NCBI GenBank assembly: GCA_002887195.1
Contig: PJAB01000971.1
Location: 1 to 18,624 of the forward strand
Direction of reading: 5' to 3'
Length of the DNA: 18,624 nucleotides
Origin: Chrysochromulina parva
Taxonomy: Eukaryota > Haptophyta > Prymnesiales > Chrysochromulinaceae
A model generated the notes under the pieces. It was not told the DNA's origin. It did no database searches and saw only the letters and a list, made by a program, of their open reading frames with translations. The stretch's first letter is position 1. The number at the start of each line of letters is the position of its first letter. The position numbers and the translations under genes were made by a program. Below, piece after piece: positions 8,199-16,255 of the stretch.

Positions 8199-9551
8199 TC
8201 ACGATCCCTGCAGCGTTCCGGGCGGCTCCTCGACTGCGAGCTCGAGCGCGTCGAGCGTTTGGGCATCTGCCGCCCTCCTGCGCGCGTCGATGACGCCCAT
8301 GGCGAGTGCCACACCTGTGACGAGGAGGCCGATGCCCCACATCCAGCCCTCGGTAAGGCCTAGGCTCTTGGCGGTCAGCTGCGAGAGCCTCTCGAGCCCG
8401 AGGGCGCGCTTGGCCCGCGCGAAGCGCGAGTTGTCCAACTCCTCACCGCTGCCCAGACCCATGCGAGAGCCCGCCTTCTTTCGATCCCGCTGGTGGCGCT
8501 CCATCCGCTTCGAGAGCCGATCCATCTCTTCGTGGATGGCGCGGAGCGAGCTGTCGTCGCCCTTGGGCACGGACGGGTGGCCTGCACTCACGACGGCCTC
8601 GGCCTTCTCGAGGTGAAAGCGCGCGAGCGTGTACTTGCCTAATTGGGTATAAGCCTGCCCGATTCGGTAGAGGGCTTTCGGGTGGTCAGCCGAGATCTTG
8701 AGAGCATCATGTGCTTGCTTGATCGCGTCGTCCTCGCGCTTGAGTCGCAACTTGACCGCGGCAAGGTTGAGGTGGAGCGTGAGCATCGCCGGTTGTAGCA
8801 CCGCCGCTTGCTCCTCGGTGGGGTGCGGATTGAAGATCAGATAGCGCATCCCCTGCTCGTATTCCTCGTTCGCCTCCATGAAAAACTTGGTGCCGACGAG
8901 CGTGTTACCGCGTCGGCGGCGCTCGTCGGCGAGCTCGACCTTGGTCTCAAAGGAGAGCTCCCACAACTCCTCCTCCTTCTCCACCGTCAGGATCTCGACG
9001 TCGTACGTGAGCGTCGCCGAGCCCGGCACGACCGGATTCGAGACGCTGCCCGCGGCGCCGTAGCCTCCCTCGGGCTGGATGGTCACCTCGGCGTGCTCGC
9101 CCGCGCACATGGAGAGCAACGCCTTCTCAAGACCGGGCACCAGGATGCCGCGACCGACGAGCAGCATGTTGGGCACGCCGCGCTCGCGAGAGTCCTCGAA
9201 AATGGAGTTATCCTTGAAGCCTGTCTCAAGCGCTCGCTGACTCACAAACGATTGATCGAGCTTGGCGCGGCCGGTCAGGTGGAGGCGGACGAAGGCGCCC
9301 GCGTAGCACTGCGGCCCCGCGCCCTTGGTGCGCACGCGCTTCGTCCACGATGCCTCCAACTCACGCTCGCGCGCCTCCCACTGCTCGCGCTCCATCCGCT
9401 TAGACTCCTCCAGCTCGCGCTCGTTCTGCGCAGCCTTCTCGGCCTTGATGCGCGCCTCCTCCTCCTCATCGGGTGGCTCGTCATTTGGACCCGGCCCGTG
9501 CGTGTGAGAGCGCCGTTTTTTTATCTGTTCCTCTGTCCACTCCGCCGGCAT
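8199..9551 (-). CDS. Membrane-anchored FKBP-type immunophilin with TPR domain (FKBP8/TWD1-like)
   Basis: The 450-residue immunophilin is likely tail-anchored in the ER, mitochondrial or plasma membrane and probably binds Hsp90-type chaperones. The order is: a charged coiled coil (25-68, EARIKAEKAAQNERELEE region); an FKBP domain (about 73-189, from AFVRLHLTGR to ATLTYDVEIL); tetratricopeptide repeats (about 205-325, ALYRIGQAYTQLGKYTLARFHLEKA is a clear one); a basic linker; and a single membrane helix (about 403-422, GWMWGIGLLVTGVALAMG). Unlike FKBP8, about 28 residues follow the helix. The FKBP domain is degenerate: the Trp of the usual 'VIxGWxxAL' is replaced (GILVPGLEKAL) and the first sheet lacks the 'DGxxFDSS' pattern. 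Isomerase activity is therefore probably weak or absent. It is intronless with an ATG start. Confidence 0.92.
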   Translation of the reverse strand: MPAEWTEEQIKKRRSHTHGPGPNDEPPDEEEEARIKAEKAAQNERELEESKRMEREQWEARERELEASWTKRVRTKGAGPQCYAGAFVRLHLTGRAKLDQSFVSQRALETGFKDNSIFEDSRERGVPNMLLVGRGILVPGLEKALLSMCAGEHAEVTIQPEGGYGAAGSVSNPVVPGSATLTYDVEILTVEKEEELWELSFETKVELADERRRRGNTLVGTKFFMEANEEYEQGMRYLIFNPHPTEEQAAVLQPAMLTLHLNLAAVKLRLKREDDAIKQAHDALKISADHPKALYRIGQAYTQLGKYTLARFHLEKAEAVVSAGHPSVPKGDDSSLRAIHEEMDRLSKRMERHQRDRKKAGSRMGLGSGEELDNSRFARAKRALGLERLSQLTAKSLGLTEGWMWGIGLLVTGVALAMGVIDARRRAADAQTLDALELAVEEPPGTLQGS

Positions 9552-10635
9552 CTCACTTTCCTAGCGGCTGCCTCGCACACACGCATGATCTCGGTAGCCC
9601 TCGGCTTCAAGAGTCCAACTTTGAACTTTCCGTTTCGTCAAATGGAAGGGCCCACTTTGAGTTTGGCAGCCCCTTTTCCGGCGAATACTATATCGACCGT
9701 TGGTATCGGAAGTGCAATTCGTTGTTGTACATGTATGCGACGATTCATAGGATCATAGCCAGCCTTGAAAGCTGGGCTTTAATAAATTTATAATATTATC
9801 ATAGCCCGTACAGACGTCTACAATACACGCAAATGCGACTTGCGAGATGATCGGGGCGATCGATCCGCAAACACATTTTCCCGCGGCCCGGCGCGCGCAC
9901 CGCGCTCCGGCGCGCGGCGCGTGATCGGACCTGACGTGTGACGACGTGAGAGGCGCAAAACCGATTTGCGATTATTAACCGACGCGCATGCGCCGTACGG
10001 TACGACACGACAGCTGGACTGTCTGCCGGTCTGAATATATGCCACAAGTTACCCGCAACTGAGATGTCCACGTCCACGAGGCAACAAGCCTCCCTGATCG
10101 AGCGCACACGCCGCCACCTCATGCCGTCATCACGCCGCAAGAGCCGCGGGCTCGCCACTCACTCGGGCCCGCACCACCCACCACACGCCGGCGATTTAGC
10201 GAATGCTCATTCATGATCGCTGCTCGCCATCAGTCGACACGACGCGGCCGCAATACTCCATGCGGTAGAGCAGGTGGAATTGTCGAAAGGGCGGCCGCGC
10301 CCCATGGCGGCCGCGCCCCTTGACTCCTTCGCATGCTCAAGGCCGCGTTGCACGCACAACCATCACTCATGTTCACGCAGCATGTGCAGAAGGGGCCGGC
10401 GTGGAAGGTCTTTCCGACGGCCGTTTCACACAGCCGCACGGGGCGTGGGTACCTTCCACACGGTGACCGCATGACAGGCCACCACGCCTGACCGGCAGCA
10501 GCCTGCCCCCTCTCTGAGGCGCAGCAAGGGGCCCATGCGGCAAGGGAGTGATGCGGCTAGGGCCGGCGCCGATGGCGGCGCCAATCCTCGCCCGCACCTG
10601 CCAGTGTCACCGAAGCAGGCATGCACCCGCCAGTG
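9552..10635. other. Intergenic region, FKBP upstream / disordered-protein gene 3' side
   Basis: This is 1.08 kb without a convincing gene. The FKBP promoter should lie in the less GC-rich part (9560-9800), which includes a pure A/T block at 9779-9798 with a minus-strand TATAAA. Beyond 9860 it is GC-rich, with a 13-bp direct repeat containing NotI-type sites (10291-10303, 10307-10319) and a repeated gccagtgtcacc word near 10600 and 10629. The largest open frame (9799-10158, minus) resembles no protein. Confidence 0.5.
9779..9798 (-). promoter_or_regulatory. AT-only block with TATAAA, candidate FKBP promoter element
   Basis: A run made only of A and T in a GC-rich region reads TATAAATTTATTAAA on the minus strand, about 230 bp upstream of the FKBP ATG and correctly oriented for it. 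Without transcript data this is a positional guess. Confidence 0.25.
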
Positions 10636-13197
10636 TCACCTGCCCTGGTGCGCGCTCTTGTGAGTGGATACGTGTATTGTGGGTGTGCTCTGCGAGGCTT
10701 TGAGCCCGTTTGGAGGGCGCGGCGACGCGAGCGCCGACGATGAGGACGATGGCGAGAGGAGCGAGGAGGGAGGCGAGAAGGCCGAGTTGGCAGAGCCAAA
10801 GGAGAGCTGAGACGCGTTGTCGGAGCGGCTCGAGTGCGGGCGGCCGAAGCGCTCCACCGAGCCCGGCGGGATGGGCAGGCGCGAGATCTGGCTGAGATCG
10901 GCCACGGTCGCGCCGTGCTTGGCGGGCACCCGCTTGTAGCCATCAGTCTCGTCTCCGCGCTGCGCCAACGCGGTGGTGCGAGGGTTGGGCGCGCGCCGCC
11001 CGGAACGCACGCCCGGAGGCATGCCTCCGCTGCATGCGACTTTTTCGAGGATAGGCAGGAGGTCTGAGTCGAGGTTATTGATGAGAATCTGCTGGTCGGG
11101 ATCGAGGGAGCTGAGCCCCAGCCGGGCATGCGCCACGTGTGTGGTGGCGCCCGAGAGGCCCGAGTGGTCAGCCGAGTGGTCCGACTCATTGGGTGCGGAG
11201 CGGTCGGAGCCCAACGGTTCGCCGTCGAGCGTGTCGCCGAACTCTGCAACGAACCAAAAGGAGCAAGGGGAGGTCAGAGGGCGGGGGCGGGACGGGGGGG
11301 GTGGGGGCGGACAGTAATTGAGGCTGAGGACAGACGGTATGCGGGAGGTGGCACTGGCGGGAGATGGCACTGGCGGGAGAAGGCATCTGGGGGGGAGAAA
11401 ACATCTGGGGGGAGAAGGCATCTCCCGAGCGCGAGGAGGAGTAGCTGCTGCAGCGCTGTGCGGGGGAGCGGGCGCGGCCGGGCGCGGCTGGCGCACCGCC
11501 CAGTCCGCGCTCTCTCTCCACATGCTCATCGACGTCGTCGGCCAAGTCGCGCTCGTCGCGTAGGCCAGCAAGGAGCGGGAGCGGCAGGTGTTTCCGGAAC
11601 GCGAGGACAGGCTCTCCCCGTCCTCCGATGGCACGCTCGCCACCAACGGTGCGCTCGCCATCCGAGAGCATCGCGAGCGGGTCGGGAGCGAGGACATTCC
11701 GGTTGGATGACTCGCCCGTCTGGCGCGGGAAGAAGTTATAGTACGGCTCCGAGACGGAGCGCCGAATGACAGGCCCATCTTCTGATAGCGCAAGAGACTT
11801 GACCTAAGGGCAGTCGCGAGAAGGGAGAGAGGGGGGGGGGGCAGAGGGCGGGGGTGAGGGAGTCACGGCGGTAGGCACGCCGGGAACAGGAGGGAGGAGG
11901 GGCGAGCGCGTGGCGTCCGGCGTCGGGGCGGACAGGGTCCGCACAGGAGTATCACACGCAATGAGGCCACGCCCCCCCCAGAGGAGCACCTCTCGCAATG
12001 AGGGGGCACCTCTCGCAATGAGGCGGGTGTCGCTAAAAGAGTGAGGCTCACCTTGGCGTCATCAGCGCAATCAGCATGCAATCGGGGTGGGGCGAGGCTC
12101 ACCTCGGCGTTGTCAGCGCAATCAGCATGCAATCGGGGTGGGGTGAGGCGGCTCACCTCGGCATCGTCAGCGTGACCATCCTCACCGTCGGAACCTTCCT
12201 CGGCGAGAGGGGTACCGCGATGGTGGTGCTCGGGCGAAGACGCGGCCGCGCCCGTCAGCTGCCGTCCCAGCCCGAGGAAGCGTGCGGCGCGGCTCTGCGA
12301 CGCATGTGAACGGACGCCGTGGGCTGGGGCGCGTGGCTCCGGGAACGTGACTGCGTGGCGCTGAAGGCTGATCTCCATATTCTCGGCGAAGACCTCGACC
12401 GTGGAGCGGATGGCCATTTCGAGTTCGGCCATGTATTCCATCGGGCGCCTCAAAAAGGTCGACGCTGACGAAGGCGCCACGTCGCCACCTGCGCCCGCCG
12501 CTGTGCCCGGCGGCTCGTCGGCCAAGTCATCAACCTGGTACGCCACCTCCCCCCCGGTGTCCCATGCGCCCGCGGCTCCATCGGCGGGCGCCGTGTTGAG
12601 CTCCTCGTCAGTCTGTGTCCAATTGTCGAGCGTCTCGCACGGCACCGGCCGGCGCGCCTCGGGCCGCCGCGCCTCGCCCTGGCAGCGTGCCTGATGGGGT
12701 TCGGAAGCCACCGACTTGCTCCGAGGGCCGATCATCGAGACGCGAGCGCTCGGCGACGCTGGAGGGTGAAGAGAAGGAGCGGGCGAGGGCGTGGCGGACA
12801 TGCTGCGCGCCGCCTGCCGCCAGCTCGCTGCCCCCATGCTCTTGCCACTCTGCACCTCCACCACGGGCGAGGTGCCGCCCGATCCCTTCGACGACTGCGT
12901 GGGGCTCGTACGGTCGGACGCCAACGTACGCGCCGAGCTGGCGCCGGCAAGGGCGCGCGCGGGGCTGGCGCGCCCGCGGGTCAGCTCGGGCGGCGGCGGC
13001 GGCGTTGGCGTCTTGCGGTGGCTGCTGTGGTAGGGCGGCGGCACTGGCGATGGCGGCTTGCCAGCCATCGGCGACGGGGGCTTGGGCGAGGGTGTCTTGC
13101 GTGACGGAGGCGTCGGCGCGGTAGCTGCTGTGGTCGGCGTGCTGGCGGCGGCATTGGTGGCTTTGGCGGGCCTGTTGGCCAGGAGATTGTGGTCACC
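10636..13197 (-). CDS. Ser/Pro-rich, largely disordered protein of unknown function (spliced, at least 3 exons)
   Basis: I recognise no family. My model joins 13197-12157, 11803-11497 and 11243-10636, giving 651 residues in one frame. Splice sites fit by phase: donor GAG|GTGAGC to acceptor CCTTAG (phase 0), then donor GGCG|GTGCGC to acceptor TTGCAG (phase 1). The N-terminal part is Pro/Ser/Arg-rich with repeated (K/R)xPSP and TP sites. A short predicted helix (MEYMAELEMAIRSTVEVFAE) is the only folded-looking segment in exon one. Exon two carries RRSVSEP, a 14-3-3-type site. Exon three has an acidic DxD/S-rich stretch, then SLDPDQQILINNLDSDLLPILEKV and a Ser tail. An ATG lies at 13066-13068, but similar composition continues upstream to a CAG acceptor at 13198-13200, so one or more 5' exons probably exist. 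A candidate first exon starts at the ATG at 13489. Confidence 0.6.
11244..11496 (-). other. Predicted intron 2 of the disordered-protein gene
   Basis: Donor GTGCGC is at 11496 and acceptor TTGCAG ends at 11244, with a phase-1 join that keeps the frame open on both sides. In the sense strand it contains imperfect 16-18-base tandem units (CCCGCCAGTGCCATCT type, plus-strand 11340-11425). The end is a C-rich tract, so the plus strand is G-rich at 11281-11310. Confidence 0.6.
11804..12156 (-). other. Predicted intron 1 of the disordered-protein gene (with alternative donors)
   Basis: The acceptor CCTTAG ends at 11804 after a pyrimidine tract with an 11-C run. Three donors of the form GAG/AAG|GTGAGC start at 12156, 12102 and 12051. 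All are phase 0 and all would keep the frame open. An 18-base direct repeat (gcacctctcgcaatgagg at 11986-12003 and 12006-12023) lies inside. Confidence 0.6.
12046..12180. repeat. Tandem repeat of an exon-intron junction, about 3 copies of 51-54 bp
   Basis: Copies begin at 12046, 12097 and 12151 on the plus strand, each starting gctcacct and containing gtcagcg. The first two are almost identical through gcaatcagcatgcaatcggg. On the minus strand each copy presents the same (G/A)AG|GTGAGC donor in the same reading phase. Confidence 0.9.
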
Positions 13198-14289
13198 CTG
13201 CGAGCAGAAATCGAGCAGCCAGGCGACTCAGGTACGCTCAGACCCACAACCAGCGCAGAGGCTCATCGATGCATGCGAAGGGGACAGCCGCGCGCGAGGG
13301 GTTGGCATCAGGCAGGAGGCGAGCGCGAAAGGCGCGCAGCAGGCGCATGCGGCAGGGGGTAGCACGATACACGCCTTGCCGACGCGTGCAGCCTCGCAGC
13401 GCGCGTTTCAGGCCTGCGGCGAAGCATAATGGCGGAATAAAATCATTCGGTAAGCATCAGCTGCGCACCTTGATGGGTGGTAGGGGCATCTCGACGACGT
13501 TGGGTCGACCAGTGGTGCTGACGCCTGCGGAGGGGTTCCGAGCGCGCGTGAGTTGCCAGATTCCACTTTGCGCCCACGGACGGGCCTCAAATGCGGCGAC
13601 GTCTTGAGTAAGGAGCACACCTTGTGCGAGAAAGAGTCGATGCAGAAAAGATAGGAGTCAATCACACGACGAAACTGGACTTTACGTTACAGCGCGCAAA
13701 GCGCGTGAACGGACAGACGCGCCCCGGTGCTGCGGCACTCTTAAGTACATGTACTGCCCGCTCATGTGTGGGTTCAAGCGCAAGCAAGCAACTTTCCTTG
13801 TAGGGAGATGCGCTCACTCACTCACTCACTCGCACTCACTCACTCACTCACTCACTCACTCTTATGGACTCTTATCATTCACTCACTCTTCACTCACTCA
13901 CTCACTGAGATGCGCGCATGCATGTCGCCAGCATGTGCGGGGATAGGCATGGAGTCCATGGTTGCGCGTATGCGACATGGTTGTGTATTGCCGTGCGGCC
14001 CGCGCCCGACATGGCGCCCGCGTGCGGCATGCGTGGCCGTTCGCAACCGCGTCTGGCGGCCGCCTGCGCCTCCCATGAGCCGCGCGCGTCATCGCCGCGC
14101 CCCACGGGGCGCGCGGGGGGGGGCGCGCCGGTAACGCGCCGGACCTCCCCCGCTCTTGTGTTAGTTGCGTCTTGCGACTCGACGACTAAGACTCGACTTG
14201 CGTTCCACTTCTTGTTCCACTTTTTCTCCAAGACTCTCATAACACGTCTGCCGAACCCGTCCCCACAATCGATATCGAATCAAAAAAGC
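13198..14289. other. Region upstream of disordered-protein gene / CPBP protease 3' side
   Basis: This is 1.09 kb with no certain gene. On the minus strand it may contain the 5' exon(s) of the disordered-protein gene. A candidate ATG at 13489-13487 begins MPLPPIK and ends in a phase-0 donor AAG|GTGCGC (intron from 13468). The frame is also open further upstream to about 13660. A palindrome (AGTACATGTACT, 13744-13755) and a CTCA microsatellite (13813-13907) follow, then GC-rich spacer with a G run at 14114-14122. No RNA gene was recognised. Confidence 0.5.
13813..13907. repeat. (CTCA)n microsatellite, interrupted
   Basis: Runs of ctca/actc tetranucleotides are broken by cg, by ttatggactcttatcatt and by tt. 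The motif is the same as the CTCA arm of the array at 7784-7870, about 6 kb away. Confidence 0.9.
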
Positions 14290-15657
14290 CTATCCGGATG
14301 GAGGGGGCGTCGTCAAACGACTCAATCCCAGGCGGCTGAGCGGCTGTCCGTTGCCGTTCGGATCAGTGCCCGACGGAGTTGCTGCCGAGGAGGTCGGTGA
14401 CTGCGCCGCGGGCTGCGCGAGCCCGCCATGGCGTCCGCCGTGACTAGCCGTATTGCGCGGCTCCGGAGCGGCCGTCGGAGCGGCCGCCGTCGGGACCGCC
14501 GTATCGGCCACACGCCGTGCCGCCCTCGACTGCTCGAAGCGTGACGAAACGGCCAAGAAGCCCTGCCGATCTTCCCACAGCTTGGCGCCCACGCGGAGGA
14601 CGGAGTCACCGAAGATGATGGCGTTGAGACCGAAATGGAGTGCGATGGGTGCAATCAGGCCTCCCTGCGTGCCCAGGTACGAGGCGCTGAAGACGAGGCC
14701 GCCCAGAAACGTCCACCCAGCGTAGATGGCTCCGTGGGGGTGGCCTTCGTCGTTCTTCAGGTGCATCCAGCCGAAGAGCGCCGAAGTGAGCACGGCCGCG
14801 AGGCCCGCAGGCCAGCGGGCCTTGGCGACGAGCGCGTGGAGCAGAATGCCGCGAAAGACGACCTCCTCAAAGACCGAGCTGCCCGTCGCCAGGATGGCTA
14901 CCGGTACGAGCACGCCACGCCGCTGCCACAACGGCACCACCAGCGGCGCTGACGAAGACGATGCCAGCCACGTGGATGTGGCTCGCTGCTGCTGCTGCTG
15001 CTGCTCATCACGCTCCAGGAGCCAGCTCACGGTGGCATCGCGGCAGGTGACGAAGGCGAGCTTCTGGCAAAAGTAGGAGGGCGCGCCGGCCAGCCGGCGC
15101 ACGTGCCGCAGCGCGAGTTGCAAGACACCTAGAATCGCTCCACCAGCAGCGCACATCGCCGCCGTCTGCGCGAGCGGCGAGGCCAGTGCATTCGGCGGAC
15201 GCCGCAAGCGGCCGAGCGGCGCAAAATAAGCAAGGACCAGGCCGACGATGGCGCCGATTCCTGCCTGAGTCTTGAGACCCTCGAGCATCCGGTTGCCCAT
15301 CGCATTCATGAAGATGGCGTTATCGTCGGCCAGCACTGAGTCGAGCGACATGCCCGCCAAGGCTCGCTCGTCGCTGCACTGGTTAACTTCGGCGAGGATG
15401 GACTCGGCGTGCATCACGTGGGACGTGCGGTGCTGCAGCAGCGCTCCGCGAGCGTGGTAGAGCCGCATGCGCAGCTCGTCCTCGGTGTCTGTAATAAGGT
15501 GAGGTGCGTTGCGCTCGTCGAGCTCCGCTTCCAATTCGGTGCGGTTCATCGTGTGGACGCTGCCACGCGCGTGGACAAGCTGGCCCAGCACAGATTTGGG
15601 CTCCTCGGCGATGGCAGCGGCCACGACGATCGCGCATAGTAGAAGAATGATCTTCAT
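14290..15657 (-). CDS. CPBP/CAAX-type intramembrane metalloprotease with signal peptide and SAP-like segment
   Basis: This is a probable glutamic/metallo-type membrane protease of the Abi/CPBP family (PF02517), related to Rce1. The longer frame starts at TTG (15792); the ATG at 15657 opens a signal peptide (MKIILLLCAIVVAAAIAEEP) and is chosen. From this start, residues 37-67 (MNRTELEAELDERNAPHL...) resemble a small SAP/MANF-C-type helix-turn-helix. Several hydrophobic helices follow. The catalytic motifs are clear: EEVVFR (264-269), FGWMH (295-299) and HFGLN (341-345), the three family signatures. A Gln run (CTG tract near 14987-15002) lies in a loop, and a disordered Ala/Pro/Ser tail of about 70 residues ends the protein. 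Location is secretory or complex plastid; the substrate is unknown. It is intronless. Confidence 0.88.
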   Translation of the reverse strand: MKIILLLCAIVVAAAIAEEPKSVLGQLVHARGSVHTMNRTELEAELDERNAPHLITDTEDELRMRLYHARGALLQHRTSHVMHAESILAEVNQCSDERALAGMSLDSVLADDNAIFMNAMGNRMLEGLKTQAGIGAIVGLVLAYFAPLGRLRRPPNALASPLAQTAAMCAAGGAILGVLQLALRHVRRLAGAPSYFCQKLAFVTCRDATVSWLLERDEQQQQQQRATSTWLASSSSAPLVVPLWQRRGVLVPVAILATGSSVFEEVVFRGILLHALVAKARWPAGLAAVLTSALFGWMHLKNDEGHPHGAIYAGWTFLGGLVFSASYLGTQGGLIAPIALHFGLNAIIFGDSVLRVGAKLWEDRQGFLAVSSRFEQSRAARRVADTAVPTAAAPTAAPEPRNTASHGGRHGGLAQPAAQSPTSSAATPSGTDPNGNGQPLSRLGLSRLTTPPPSG

Positions 15658-16255
15658 AGGATTTGGAAAGTCAGCTCCGTTTGAAAATGGACGAGGCAAC
15701 CCGAGGAATGTCGGGTCTCGTTGCAGGGGCTCGTGGGGCTTTGCTTGCGCTATCCAGCCGTGCACGTGGGATGCACACGTGGGACGCGACAAAAAGTTCC
15801 GTGGTGTGAACGTTCAAAGCAAGTTCAAAGTATCACGACGCGTAAGCGACAAAAAGGTGTGCGCGAATCATGCTTGATGATTGTGGTTACGGCACAGCAG
15901 ACCTGACCCACAGCCACACCCCCTTACATGTGTACATCTTGTTGTGGTGACAGATGCGCCCCGCCTAACGTGCAACGAAGCAGCAACGAAGGGTCGTGGA
16001 TCATTTACGCAGTCTCGAGGACGTGCGGTCTGTTTACTGAGTTTTCGGTCGAAGTTTTCGGTAAAAGTGCTACTGCGAGAAGCTATTGCTACCGTTGTAA
16101 TACTGGGGCCCGTACTGCTACCGTACGGTACATCTTTTTCATCTAACGCACGATTGTCGATTCACTGACGATAAAAGTGGTCTGTCGCCCACCACTCATA
16201 CAAGAGCGAGTGTGGACCACACGCGAAAGTTCTTGGTATCACTGAGAGATCGGTA
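15658..16255. other. CPBP upstream region / LMBR1-like gene 3' region
   Basis: This is 598 bp between two minus-strand genes. It should hold the CPBP protease promoter (nearest 15658) and the 3' UTR of the LMBR1-like gene (nearest 16255). A 12-bp palindrome TACCGTACGGTA lies at 16119-16130. I see no gene. Confidence 0.5.

Noticed and set aside
8808..9758. 316-residue plus-strand open frame
   Set aside because: Antisense to the FKBP-TPR gene, whose domains are unmistakable.
9799..10158. 119-residue minus-strand open frame
   Set aside because: Arg-rich with no recognisable motif, no homologue and no splice context; probably chance.
11186..11671. Unspliced reading of the disordered-protein exon 2 to its frame end
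   Set aside because: Beyond 11497 the frame enters tandem-repeat, C-rich sequence and loses coding character, while a phase-matched GTGCGC/TTGCAG pair joins it to the next open frame.
13918..14400. 160-residue plus-strand open frame
   Set aside because: Low-complexity composition, spans the end of the CPBP gene antisense, no domain features.
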